A stretch of 64,000 bases of DNA from Polaribacter vadi (GTDB taxonomy: Bacteria > Bacteroidota > Bacteroidia > Flavobacteriales > Flavobacteriaceae): positions 39,307 to 103,306 of the forward strand of contig NZ_JAHKQL010000022.1 in NCBI RefSeq assembly GCF_018861005.1. Reading direction: 5' to 3'. Numbering within the stretch: the first letter of the stretch is position 1; each line of letters starts with the position of its first letter. Of this stretch, positions 53,962 through 62,165 are shown piece after piece. A model generated the notes under the pieces. That model had not been told where the DNA came from. It did not search any database and worked only from the letters and a program-made list of their open reading frames with translations. Made by a program: the position numbers and the translations under genes.

Positions 53962-54156
53962 ATGGCAAGAGCAATGTTTGAGTACACGAAAACTGTACTA
54001 AAAAAAGTAAGTTTTAATTCAGATTTGTTTTGTAAAGAGTTAGAAAAAGCACTTGGTAGATTGTTACCTTATGAAGTAGATGAGTTAACAATATGGTTAA
54101 AGCAATTTACAGCAAACAAACCAGAATTATACTCCTGTTTAAACTTAATAAATTAA
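53962..54156 (+). CDS. Small conserved protein, function unknown
   Basis: 64 residues, cytosolic and helical, with FEYTKTVLKKVSFNSDLFCKELEKALGRLLPYEVDELTIWL. The pattern is one I associate with a short family common in Flavobacteriia. Flanked by terminators on both sides, so it has its own transcript. Confidence 0.72.
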   Translation: MARAMFEYTKTVLKKVSFNSDLFCKELEKALGRLLPYEVDELTIWLKQFTANKPELYSCLNLIN

Positions 54157-54159
54157 AAA

Positions 54160-54192
54160 AAAATGGAAGCTTAGAAGCTTCCATTTTTTTTT
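54160..54192. terminator. Bidirectional terminator between convergent genes
   Basis: An 11-bp stem (AATGGAAGCTT / AAGCTTCCATT) with a 2-base centre, eight As before it and nine Ts after. It serves both the 53962 gene and the ECF operon; its T-run reaches the stop of the 54191 gene. Confidence 0.92.
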
Positions 54193-54652
54193 AATCTTTT
54201 TTGTCATGATCTCTATGCTTGTATTTTCTCATTAATTTTCTGCCAAATTCCATTTCTGCAATTTGTAGTTTTAATATTTTTGAATAAGAAATAATACCTT
54301 CAATTTGTTTCGTGAATTTTTCTTGAGATAAGTAAAGTTTTTTGTCTGTAAGTAATTTTAAAGAAACAAGTTTTTTAGCTTCATCTTCGTTTAAACTGGC
54401 TAAATCTTCAAATTCTTTTTCCGCTTTTTTAACATTAGCTTTATAATTGTTTCTTATTGCATATTGGTCAGTTATATACGTATTATAAATTGGCCAAAAC
54501 TTTTCTGCTTCAGAAGTCGTTAAATTCATCTGCTCTGTTAAATAAGCAACTTTTAATGCTTTAATCTTTTTTCTACCTTCTTTACTCATTTGAGCGTTTA
54601 TGGATAGAGAGAAGCTTAAGGCAATACAGATAAAGGTTATTAATTTTTTCAT
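54191..54652 (-). CDS. Periplasmic helical protein, putative sensor of ECF sigma factor
   Basis: The 153-residue protein has a signal peptide (KKLITFICIALSFSLSINAQ) and then a helical-hairpin region with LTSEQMNLT-like KVAYLTEQMNLTTSEAEKFWPIYN, resembling CpxP/Spy-type periplasmic proteins. The basic C-terminus (RKLMRKYKHRDHDKKD) may bind metal or lipid. In Flavobacteriia such proteins are often labelled sensors of ECF-type sigma factors because of this gene order. Last gene of the operon. Confidence 0.78.
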   Translation of the reverse strand: MKKLITFICIALSFSLSINAQMSKEGRKKIKALKVAYLTEQMNLTTSEAEKFWPIYNTYITDQYAIRNNYKANVKKAEKEFEDLASLNEDEAKKLVSLKLLTDKKLYLSQEKFTKQIEGIISYSKILKLQIAEMEFGRKLMRKYKHRDHDKKD

Positions 54653-54663
54653 TATCTAATTTT

Positions 54664-55203
54664 TTAATTTAATTCGTTTAATAAAGAAGTGTTATCTATA
54701 GAATTAATATAGTCTTCTATAGTTTCATCTTCAATTAGTGCAAAAGAAAACTCATTAATTTCTAATATATCTTCTGGTAAAATTTCTACAATATCATCAG
54801 TATCTATTGTGCTTGCGTCTAACCAATATTCAAAATCATCATCAGATAAAGTATCTATTGTGTTAGAATTACTAGTGTTAAATACAAAAGAATTTAAACC
54901 AATAAATAGAGCAATAGAAGCAGCAGCTGCAAAAGGCAATATTTTTAAAACTCTTTCTTTAAAAGAAATTACTTTAGTTTCTTTTTCTTCGGATGTAACT
55001 TTGGATAAAATATCATCCTCTAAATTATTAAAATAAGTATCAGGTACTTTAAAAGAAGTTTCCTTTATAAAACTTTCTTCAGAAATTTTTATAGTAATAT
55101 CATCTTCTAAATTATTTAAATAATTAGAAGGTGTAGAAAAACCAGCTTTATTGCCAATTTGTTTTCTTAAAAAAGCTACACTATGTTTAATTTCGTTTTC
55201 CAT
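54664..55203 (-). CDS. Membrane protein of the ECF operon, putative anti-sigma factor
   Basis: The 179-residue protein has one membrane segment (ILPFAAAASIALFIGLNSFVF, about 88-109). The cytosolic part contains two copies of a short motif: FSTPSNYLNNLEDDIT (22-37) and FKVPDTYFNNLEDDIL (47-62). The extracytoplasmic part is extremely acidic. It has no ZAS anti-sigma motif (HxxxCxxC). Located between the sigma factor and the Spy-like gene (31 and 11 bp gaps), so an anti-sigma or signal-transfer role is inferred. Confidence 0.7.
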   Translation of the reverse strand: MENEIKHSVAFLRKQIGNKAGFSTPSNYLNNLEDDITIKISEESFIKETSFKVPDTYFNNLEDDILSKVTSEEKETKVISFKERVLKILPFAAAASIALFIGLNSFVFNTSNSNTIDTLSDDDFEYWLDASTIDTDDIVEILPEDILEINEFSFALIEDETIEDYINSIDNTSLLNELN

Positions 55204-55234
55204 TGTTATTTAGACCTTTAAAGTTTAAAAAGGT

Positions 55235-55783
55235 TTAATTGGTTTCTGTTTTTATATATTTTTCTATTTTTTTAACGGCATGAAAATATGAGGCTTTTAG
55301 GGCTCCAACAGAAGTTTCTAAAATTTCAGAAATTTCATCATATTTTAACTCATCAAAATATTTCATGTTAAAAACCAATTGTTGTTTTTGTGGTAAGGTT
55401 GCAATTGCTTTTTGTAGAATTATCTGAATTTCATCACCAGAAAAATATAAGTCACTTTCTAAAGTGCTTGCTAATTGTTGATGATAGTCAGAAATATCTA
55501 CGTTTCTTTCCTTAACCCTCTTATTAATAAATGTAATAGATTCGTTTGTGGCAATTCTATACATCCAAGAATATAGTTTACTTTGCTTGTTAAATTTTTC
55601 GATATTTTTAAAAATCTTTACAAAAGTGTTTTGTAAAACATCATCTGCATCATCATGTACAATTACAATTTTACGTATATGCCAATACAAGCGTTCTTTG
55701 TATTGTGTAATTAATACTCTAAAAGCTTTATCTCTTGTTTTAGTGTCTTGGAGTTGTTGTACTAGTGTAATTTCGTCTATCAA
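55235..55783 (-). CDS. ECF-type RNA polymerase sigma factor
   Basis: The 182-residue sigma-70 family protein lacks regions 1 and 3. Region 2 is ADDVLQNTFVKIFKNIEKFN...LYSWMYRIATNESITFI (about 42-83) and region 4 is LPQKQQLVFNMKYFDELKYDEISEILETSVGALKASYFHAVKKI (about 132-175). It heads the three-gene operon and probably controls it and envelope-stress genes (inference). Confidence 0.95.
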   Translation of the reverse strand: MIDEITLVQQLQDTKTRDKAFRVLITQYKERLYWHIRKIVIVHDDADDVLQNTFVKIFKNIEKFNKQSKLYSWMYRIATNESITFINKRVKERNVDISDYHQQLASTLESDLYFSGDEIQIILQKAIATLPQKQQLVFNMKYFDELKYDEISEILETSVGALKASYFHAVKKIEKYIKTETN

Positions 55784-55846
55784 AAAACAACATTTTTCAT
55801 TAGACTAAAATAGGTTAAAAAGGTTTAATTAAAAAGGTAATAAATG

Positions 55847-57295
55847 TTAACTTTTACTTCTAGATCTAGAATAGCCAAATAATCTTTTTTGTTTTATAAT
55901 TTCAGAGACCCCTTCTGGTAACATTTCTTCCCAACCTTTTTCTCCATCCATAATTTTTCTTAAAACAGTTCTAGAAAAGATGTCTAAAACTTCTTTATTA
56001 AAGTCTTTAATGTCTAAGATTTTCCCATTATTTTTAAAGAACTTGTATAATTCTTTCATTCTAGGGTGTACTTTTAAGTTTTCGCTATTCATATATTCTC
56101 CAGTTTCTGGGTCATGATATGGATACATGTACACTTTTAAATCTCTATGGAATAATTTACCAAAAGCTTCTAAGATTCCACCACTTAAATCTCTATAGTA
56201 TTTTTCGTCAAAAATTTGTACCAGATTAAAAACACCCATGGCAAGCGCCATTCTTTCTTTGGTAAACTCACTAAAATATTCAACTAATTTAAAATATTGT
56301 TGAAAGCTAGTAATCATTACATTTTGTCCTAAAGAACAAAGTAATTCTGCTCTATCTAAAAAGTCTCTTTCATTAATTTTACCTTCTGCAGATAAGTTAC
56401 TTAATGTAATTTCGAATATAACTTGAACCTTGCTTTCATTTACTTTGTTTTCTTTTAAAAACATTTTTTTAGACTGTTCAAACATATCCATATTAACTTT
56501 AGTTACAGGTCTAAAACTACCTCTTAAAGCTAAAATGTTCTTTTTATAAAGTACCTGTGCAGGTAATAAGTTGTTTCCATCAGGTCCAAACATAACAGCA
56601 TTTGTCATTCCGTTTTTAAGCAATTGTAAGCTCATTAAACGATTGTCTACGTACATAAAACGAGGGCCAGAGAAATTAATCATGTCAATTTCTAGTTGAT
56701 GATTTCCTAAATTATGATAAAAAGATTTTACCAACTCTTTTGGATTATCATTTAAGTAAAAAGCACCATAAATAAGGTTTACACCCAAAATACCTAAAGT
56801 TTCTTGTTGCAAACGCGCATCTGTTTCTTTAAAGCGTAAGTGTAAAACAATTTCGTTATAATCTTCTAAAGGATCTAATTGAAAACGGATTCCTACCCAA
56901 CCATGACCTTTAAATTTTCTAGCAAAATCTATAGTAGTTACAGTATTAGCATAACTAAAAAATAATTTATCAGGATGTTTTTGTCTACTTAAACGATCTT
57001 CCATTAAATCGATTTCGTGACCTAACATTTTTTTTAATCTAGGCTGAGTAACATAACGTCTGTCTTCTTCAATACCATAAATAGCATCAGAAAAATCTTT
57101 ATCATAAGCACTCATAGCCTTTGCTATAGTACCAGATGCAGCTCCAGATCTAAAGAAATTACGAGCAGTTTCTTGGCCTGCACCAATTTCTGCAAAGGTT
57201 CCATAAATATCAGAGTTTAAGTTTATTCTTAGTGCTTTACTTTTAGTAGTTGGTACACTACTAATCTCTTTATCTCCTCTCAAAGAAATTGCCAT
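55847..57295 (-). CDS. Large conserved cytosolic protein, function unknown
   Basis: 482 residues with no signal peptide or membrane segment. The start MAISLRGDKEISSVPTTKSKALRINLN, then GTFAEIGAGQETARNFFRSG, and a middle ALRGSFRPVTKVNMDMFEQS are characteristic of a highly conserved Bacteroidota protein. From memory, databases label it variously as a nicotinate-nucleotide adenylyltransferase or even a TonB-dependent receptor. Neither is supported here: there is no HxGH nucleotidyltransferase motif, no signal and no barrel. The glycine-rich EIGAGQE might bind a nucleotide, but this is a guess. Confidence 0.75.
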   Translation of the reverse strand: MAISLRGDKEISSVPTTKSKALRINLNSDIYGTFAEIGAGQETARNFFRSGAASGTIAKAMSAYDKDFSDAIYGIEEDRRYVTQPRLKKMLGHEIDLMEDRLSRQKHPDKLFFSYANTVTTIDFARKFKGHGWVGIRFQLDPLEDYNEIVLHLRFKETDARLQQETLGILGVNLIYGAFYLNDNPKELVKSFYHNLGNHQLEIDMINFSGPRFMYVDNRLMSLQLLKNGMTNAVMFGPDGNNLLPAQVLYKKNILALRGSFRPVTKVNMDMFEQSKKMFLKENKVNESKVQVIFEITLSNLSAEGKINERDFLDRAELLCSLGQNVMITSFQQYFKLVEYFSEFTKERMALAMGVFNLVQIFDEKYYRDLSGGILEAFGKLFHRDLKVYMYPYHDPETGEYMNSENLKVHPRMKELYKFFKNNGKILDIKDFNKEVLDIFSRTVLRKIMDGEKGWEEMLPEGVSEIIKQKRLFGYSRSRSKS

Positions 57296-57317
57296 ATTAG
57301 ATTTTTTAAGTACTTAA

Positions 57318-57325
57318 CAAATGTA
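57318..57325 (-). promoter_or_regulatory. Candidate -7 box for the 55847 gene
   Basis: Minus strand TACATTTG fits TAnnTTTG, 23 bases upstream of the start at 57295. Confidence 0.4.
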
Positions 57326-57358
57326 GTAAATAAGAATGCTATCAGTCAATTTTTATGT

Positions 57359-57366
57359 TATTTTTG
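57359..57366 (+). promoter_or_regulatory. Candidate -7 box for the MBL hydrolase gene
   Basis: TATTTTTG fits TAnnTTTG and ends 6 bases before the chosen ATG at 57372, implying a nearly leaderless transcript and arguing against the upstream in-frame start at 57336. Confidence 0.45.
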
Positions 57367-57371
57367 TTATA

Positions 57372-58154
57372 ATGAATTTTAGTAAAAAAGTATTAGATAT
57401 AACCTTTCTAGGTACAGGAACTTCGCAAGGCATACCAATGATTGCAAGTAATGACCCTGTATGCCTATCAACAGACCTTAAAGACAAACGATTACGTTCT
57501 TCTCTATTAATTTCTTGGAATAATTTAACTTACGTTATTGATTGTGGACCAGATTTTAGACAACAAATGTTGCGAGAAAATGTTCAATTAATTAATGGAG
57601 TTTTTTTTACACACGAACATGCAGATCATGTAGGTGGTTTAGATGATTTAAGGCCTTATTGTTATAAAATAGGAGATATGCCTATTTATTTAAACAAAAC
57701 TACATTAACGAGTTTAGAGAAACGTTTTGACTATATTTTTAGTAAAGAAAACAGATATCCAGGAGCACCAAGTGTAACTCCATTTTTAGTAGATAGCAAA
57801 AGTTTTTTGGTTGATGGATTAGAAGTTACTCCAATAAATGTAAAGCATGGTAAATTACCAATTACAGCTTTTAGGTTTCAAGATTTTGCTTATTTAACAG
57901 ATGTAAAAACTATTGATGAAACTGAAAAACAAAAATTAAAAAACTTAGATGTTTTAGTCGTTAATGCTTTAAGAATTCAAGAACACCCAACTCATTTTAA
58001 CTTAAAAGAAGCTTTAGATTTTGTTGATGAAATACAACCTAAAAAAACTTATTTTACCCATATAAGTCATAAACTAGGTTTTCATAAGGAGATTTCTAAG
58101 AAATTGCCTGAAAATGTATTTTTAGCTTTTGATGGTTTAAAAATAACAGTATAG
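57372..58154 (+). CDS. MBL-fold metallo-hydrolase (PhnP/RNase Z-like)
   Basis: The 260-residue protein has the metallo-beta-lactamase metal site FFTHEHADHVGGLDDL (about 79-94), the N-terminal ITFLGTGTSQGIPM strand, and later metal-binding residues in NVKHGK, YLTDVK and THISHKLG. The GTGTSQGIP form puts it near PhnP phosphodiesterases; in Bacteroidota it is a stand-alone gene of unknown substrate. The start at 57372 was preferred because the upstream ATG lies before a predicted promoter and adds a non-conserved hydrophobic stretch. Confidence 0.88.
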   Translation: MNFSKKVLDITFLGTGTSQGIPMIASNDPVCLSTDLKDKRLRSSLLISWNNLTYVIDCGPDFRQQMLRENVQLINGVFFTHEHADHVGGLDDLRPYCYKIGDMPIYLNKTTLTSLEKRFDYIFSKENRYPGAPSVTPFLVDSKSFLVDGLEVTPINVKHGKLPITAFRFQDFAYLTDVKTIDETEKQKLKNLDVLVVNALRIQEHPTHFNLKEALDFVDEIQPKKTYFTHISHKLGFHKEISKKLPENVFLAFDGLKITV

Positions 58155-58178
58155 GTTTTTATAATTTGTTTTTTAGTG

Positions 58179-58186
58179 TATATTTG
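58179..58186 (+). promoter_or_regulatory. Candidate -7 box for the GTPase-kinase operon
   Basis: TATATTTG fits TAnnTTTG, 79 bases upstream of the first gene of the operon. Confidence 0.45.
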
Positions 58187-58264
58187 TCTACAAGGCTATT
58201 GTTTTCAGAACTTTAGTCATCAACATTAAAAAGATTTAATAGTTATAAAAAACTAAATAATAGC

Positions 58265-58618
58265 ATGGCTAAAACTCCCGAACAAAATAATGAAACAGCA
58301 CCTAATCAACAAGTTGATACTAGGATTGCAGCAGTAAGAGACTTAATTTTTGGAGAGAATATTCAAAGATATGATTCAGAATTTGCAGACGTTTATGAAA
58401 AAATTGAAGCATTAAAAAAACAAAGTAACAATAGCTTAGCTGATGCTGTAACTAACTTAGAAAATAAATTATCTGATTTAGAAAGTTTAGTAGATCATAA
58501 ATTTCAAGATTTAAATGATGATTTAGATAAGAAGTTAGCAGATTTAGATGATGAAAAAACAGATAGAAGAAAATTAGGGAAAGCTTTAGAGAAGATTGCA
58601 CAGATGTTGCAAGAGTAG
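58265..58618 (+). CDS. Coiled-coil protein, first gene of GTPase-kinase operon
   Basis: 117 residues: a disordered N-terminus, a short conserved-looking segment IAAVRDLIFGENIQRYDSEF (21-40), then a continuous heptad-pattern helix to the end, closing with DRRKLGKALEKIAQMLQE. No signal peptide or membrane segment. I recall similar short coiled-coil genes beside OmpA-annotated and small-GTPase genes in other phyla. Its stop codon directly abuts the next start (0 bp), showing translational coupling. Confidence 0.75.
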   Translation: MAKTPEQNNETAPNQQVDTRIAAVRDLIFGENIQRYDSEFADVYEKIEALKKQSNNSLADAVTNLENKLSDLESLVDHKFQDLNDDLDKKLADLDDEKTDRRKLGKALEKIAQMLQE

Positions 58619-59431
58619 ATGAGAAAAACGACTGTAAATCATAATACTGACAACCGTTTTGAAGTACTAAAAGAACTTTTATTAACAGATGATAGGAAAG
58701 AATTTGAAGCTTTAAGTGCCAAATTTTTAGAAAAAACTGAAGTTAAAAAAGAAGTAGCCCCAGTAATAGACCAAAAAATAGATGATTTTAAAGATAATTT
58801 TTCAGATCATTTTGGTGGCCATATTACAGAAGCTATAAAAGTACAAATTAGAGATTCTCAAGACGAAGTTGTAGAAGCACTTTACCCAATTATAGGTAAA
58901 TTGATTAAGAAGTTTATTGTCGCAGAAATAGCTAAACTTACAGATACTATTAACGAAACTATTAATGATAAGTTTTCGATTACTCAAATTATAAAACGTT
59001 TATTTAAAGGTAAAAGAACAGATGCAGATGATGTGTTACAAGAAGTTTTTGAACCTATAATAGAAGAGATTTTTGTTATAGAAAAAGATTCTGGTTTATT
59101 AAGAGGTAGTTTTTCTAGAGGTAGTATTGCAGATAAAGATATGGTTTCTGGTATGTTAACTGCTATAAAATCTTTTGCTGAAGATGCTTTTTCTAAAGAA
59201 GGGCAAGATTTAGAAGATATAAAATTCGAAACTTTTCAATTATCTATCCAAAATTTTAAATCTATCTATATTGCAACTGCAGCTTCTGGTATTATAAATA
59301 GTGAATTTAAAGAAGAACTTTTAGACGATATTAATATACTAGCAGAAAAAGTTTTAATGGATAGAAGTTTTTTAGCAGAAGAAGAAAGATTAAATGTTTT
59401 AATAATGGATATTTTTATAAATAAAGATTAA
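58619..59431 (+). CDS. Protein with longin/Roadblock-like region, putative GTPase partner
   Basis: 270 residues. The N-terminal 140 are helical and start with a motif echoing the upstream gene (RFEVLKELLLTDDRKEFEAL). The C-terminal region (about 145-265) begins IEEIFVIEKDSGLLRGSFSRGSIADKDMVSGMLTAIKSFAEDAF and continues DIKFETFQLSIQNFKSIYIATAASG. This beta-beta-helix pattern resembles longin/Roadblock-type domains that sense or regulate small GTPases, and matches a region I recall from proteins annotated as OmpA-like in other phyla. There is no signal peptide. The gene lies 7 bp before the GTPase gene. Assignment is by pattern only. Confidence 0.6.
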   Translation: MRKTTVNHNTDNRFEVLKELLLTDDRKEFEALSAKFLEKTEVKKEVAPVIDQKIDDFKDNFSDHFGGHITEAIKVQIRDSQDEVVEALYPIIGKLIKKFIVAEIAKLTDTINETINDKFSITQIIKRLFKGKRTDADDVLQEVFEPIIEEIFVIEKDSGLLRGSFSRGSIADKDMVSGMLTAIKSFAEDAFSKEGQDLEDIKFETFQLSIQNFKSIYIATAASGIINSEFKEELLDDINILAEKVLMDRSFLAEEERLNVLIMDIFINKD

Positions 59432-59438
59432 GTTTTAA

Positions 59439-59924
59439 ATGATAGCAAAAAAAGTTTTACTTGTTGGTAATTTTGGTGTTGGTAAAACCTCACTAATTAG
59501 AAGGTTTGTTTTAAATGAATTTTCTGAAGATTACATCAGTACAATTGGTGTAAGAGTTAGTACTAAAATAGTAGAATTAAATTCAGAAAAAATTAAGCTA
59601 TTAATTTGGGATGTTGCTGGTACTAAAGATGATGAAAAAGTACCAAAAGCTTATTTTTTAGGAGCAAGTGCAGCTATGTATGTTTTTGATATGTCTAGAG
59701 ATGAAACTTATTTAAATTTAAGCAGTCAAATAGATACAATTAAAGAATTGTCTGGTTTAGAGGATATTACAATTGTAGGTAATAAAAAAGATTTATTAAC
59801 TAGTTTAGAGATAAATCAAGTAAAAAAAACTGTAAATATTCATATAGATTTAATTACCAGTGCAAAAGATAATGAAAATGTAGAAGATGCTTTTGTATTG
59901 TTAGCAAACCAATCTTTAAAATAA
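59439..59924 (+). CDS. Ras/Rab-like small GTPase
   Basis: The 161-residue protein has every G box at nearly Ras numbering: G1 GNFGVGKT (10-17), switch I Thr 35 in STIGV, G3 WDVAG (57-61), G4 NKKD (115-118) and G5 SAK (141-143). The residue after DxAG, Gln 61 in Ras, is Thr 62, so intrinsic hydrolysis may be slow or need a partner. There is no C-terminal Cys for prenylation. It belongs among the prokaryotic Ras-superfamily GTPases; MglA, which controls polarity in Myxococcus, is the known model. Its neighbours suggest a signalling switch linked to the hybrid kinase. Confidence 0.9.
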   Translation: MIAKKVLLVGNFGVGKTSLIRRFVLNEFSEDYISTIGVRVSTKIVELNSEKIKLLIWDVAGTKDDEKVPKAYFLGASAAMYVFDMSRDETYLNLSSQIDTIKELSGLEDITIVGNKKDLLTSLEINQVKKTVNIHIDLITSAKDNENVEDAFVLLANQSLK

Positions 59925-59931
59925 AATTTCA

Positions 59932-61464
59932 TTGATACCTCCAAATATAGAAAATGCTTTTATTGAAATTGTAACCAATAAGCAAGGAATTATTACTGCA
60001 ATTAATGCAGGTAAATTTGCTAAAAAAGAATTTGATTTAAACACTTCAATATTTAATCCTTGCCCTTTTCTTTTTGGTACGTTAGATTTTTTAACAGAAA
60101 ATGAAACAATTCCTATAAACGGAATGGTTATTTGTTCTGATGAAAAAGAGTACAATGTAGATTTAGAATTGCTAAATAAAAATAATGTAATAACAATTCT
60201 TATACAAGAAAGAACCGAGATTTACAAAACTATCACTAAATTAAATCAAAGTAGAAATGATTTGTATTTTTTGAAAAGAGAAATTTCAAAAAAAAATAAA
60301 GAACTAATTGTTTTAAGAAAAGCTTCTGATAAAGCTAATGAAGAAAAATCTCGCTTTTTAGCAATGATGAGTCATGAAATAAGGAATCCTTTAAATACCA
60401 TTTTAGGATATACACAAATGATTTCTGAAGAAGATTTATCGAAAAAAGTAGAAGATTATATAAAATATCTTTCAATAGCTGGTAGAAATTTAAAAGTTAT
60501 TGTTGATGATATTTTAGATTTATCGAGAATTGAAGCAGGTAAGCTTAAATTGGCTGTTGAGCAGATAAATATTAATGATATAATTGAGGGTATTTATATT
60601 AACTACAAGAATCAGAATAGTAATGATAAAGTTAATATAGAACTTTCAAAGTCTGATCTTATACCAGATGTTTTATATGGAGATGGTGTAAGAGTTACTC
60701 AAATTATTACTAATTTAATGAGTAATGCTTTAAAGTTTACTAAAAAAGGAATGGTTTCTTTACAAGCAAATCTTATTTTAGACAGTCCAGAAACTACAGA
60801 AATACGTTTTAAAATTATTGATACTGGTAGAGGAATGACACCAGAACAAACTGTACTAATATTTGAAGAATATGGTCAAACAGAGTTAGATGATAATAGA
60901 ATTCATGGTGGTGCAGGTTTAGGGTTGGCAATTGTAAAACGCCTGGTATCTGCAATGCAAGGAACTATATCTGTAGAAAGTGCTATTGATAAAGGAACTG
61001 TTTTTTCTGTAGAAATTCCGTTTAAAAAAGTAGATTCTTATATAGAAAACAAAATACAAGAGGTCCCAGAAACAAAAATTATAAGTTTAAATGGTAAAAA
61101 AGTTTTACTGGCAGATGATGATCATTTAAATCAAAAAATAACCATTCATTTTTTAGAAAAAGAAGGGGTTAAAGTTACTGTTGTAGACAATGGATTAATG
61201 GCTTATAATGTTTTAAATAAAGAAACTTTCGATATTGTTCTTTTAGATATAAATATGCCAGAACTTACAGGAGTAGAGTTGGTTAAAAGAAAAGAACATC
61301 TCGATTTTAATACAAAAACACCTTTTTTAGCCTTAACAGGTTTTGCAACTGAAGAAGATAAAAGTCACTATTTAAGTGTAGGTTTTAAAGATGTTATATT
61401 TAAGCCTTACAAGCCAGTAGAATTAATAGGAAAGCTTCAAAAATCACTCATAAATATAGATTAA
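59932..61464 (+). CDS. Soluble hybrid histidine kinase with N-terminal PAS-like region
   Basis: 510 residues, no membrane segment. A PAS-like region (about 5-95: AFIEIVTNKQGIITAINAG) and coiled coil (100-138) precede HisKA with His 148 in FLAMMSHEIRNPLNTI, HATPase (NLMSNALKFTKKG, DTGRGM, GGAGLGLAIVKRL) and a receiver domain with Asp 439 in LLDINMPELTG. There is no in-frame ATG near the 5' end. The reading frame begins at TTG 59932 or ATT 59926, 7 or 1 bp after the GTPase stop, so translation must start at a non-ATG codon. It likely takes its input from the GTPase module rather than from outside the cell. Confidence 0.88.
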   Translation: MIPPNIENAFIEIVTNKQGIITAINAGKFAKKEFDLNTSIFNPCPFLFGTLDFLTENETIPINGMVICSDEKEYNVDLELLNKNNVITILIQERTEIYKTITKLNQSRNDLYFLKREISKKNKELIVLRKASDKANEEKSRFLAMMSHEIRNPLNTILGYTQMISEEDLSKKVEDYIKYLSIAGRNLKVIVDDILDLSRIEAGKLKLAVEQININDIIEGIYINYKNQNSNDKVNIELSKSDLIPDVLYGDGVRVTQIITNLMSNALKFTKKGMVSLQANLILDSPETTEIRFKIIDTGRGMTPEQTVLIFEEYGQTELDDNRIHGGAGLGLAIVKRLVSAMQGTISVESAIDKGTVFSVEIPFKKVDSYIENKIQEVPETKIISLNGKKVLLADDDHLNQKITIHFLEKEGVKVTVVDNGLMAYNVLNKETFDIVLLDINMPELTGVELVKRKEHLDFNTKTPFLALTGFATEEDKSHYLSVGFKDVIFKPYKPVELIGKLQKSLINID

Positions 61465-61489
61465 GAGCTCCTTGATATTTAGTTCTATT

Positions 61490-62128
61490 TTACAACCTAT
61501 TTTCTATCCAAGATTTAAAACTATAGAAGTTTTGTGGAGCTACTCCATGACCAACAGGGTATTCAGAAAAAACATTTTCTAATCCTAAATTATCTAAAAA
61601 GGGTTTACTTTTTCTTGCCCAATCAATAGGTAAAACTTGATCTACAGTTCCATGAGAACAATAATAGTCCGTTTTTACATCCTTAGAAATTGTTGATGGT
61701 AATAATTTTGTTTCAATATAACCACTTAATGCAATAATATAATTTACTTTATTTGGGTAAAAGAAACTTAAAGAATAACTTAAAATAGCACCTTGACTAA
61801 AGCCTAACAAAAAAGTATTGTTAGTACTTGTGTTGTATTTTGTTTTAATATCATCAATAAAAACTGCAATTTTATCAATAGATTCTTTAGCTTGTTTTAA
61901 ATCAGAAAATTTACCATTTACTTCATCAAAATTAATTGCATACCAAGCATAACCACCATAACCCATTTCGTAAGGTGCTTGTACACTTACAATAAGTAAT
62001 TCTTCAGGTAACTCTTCTGCAAACGAAAATAAATCTTGTTCATTACTTCCATAGCCATGTAATAAAATTAATAAAGGCGGATTTTCAGTTTTTTTAGTAG
62101 GTTCTTTTACTATGTAATTTAGACTCAT
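61490..62128 (-). CDS. Alpha/beta hydrolase, carboxylesterase/phospholipase type
   Basis: The 212-residue enzyme has the esterase nucleophile motif LLGFSQGAILS (Ser about 116), the acid Asp in HGTVDQVLP, and His in PVGHGVAP. It is the small carboxylesterase/acyl-protein-thioesterase-like form. No signal peptide. It lies at the end of the minus-strand block with DUF4870 and the dihydroorotase homologue, convergent with the kinase gene. Confidence 0.9.
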   Translation of the reverse strand: MSLNYIVKEPTKKTENPPLLILLHGYGSNEQDLFSFAEELPEELLIVSVQAPYEMGYGGYAWYAINFDEVNGKFSDLKQAKESIDKIAVFIDDIKTKYNTSTNNTFLLGFSQGAILSYSLSFFYPNKVNYIIALSGYIETKLLPSTISKDVKTDYYCSHGTVDQVLPIDWARKSKPFLDNLGLENVFSEYPVGHGVAPQNFYSFKSWIENRL

Positions 62129-62165
62129 AAGTGTTTTTTAGACTGATAATAGTTTAATTTTTTTA

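Noticed and set aside
57336..57371. Upstream ATG for the MBL hydrolase
   Set aside because: It adds a short hydrophobic stretch not expected in the family and lies upstream of a predicted -7 box at 57359-57366.
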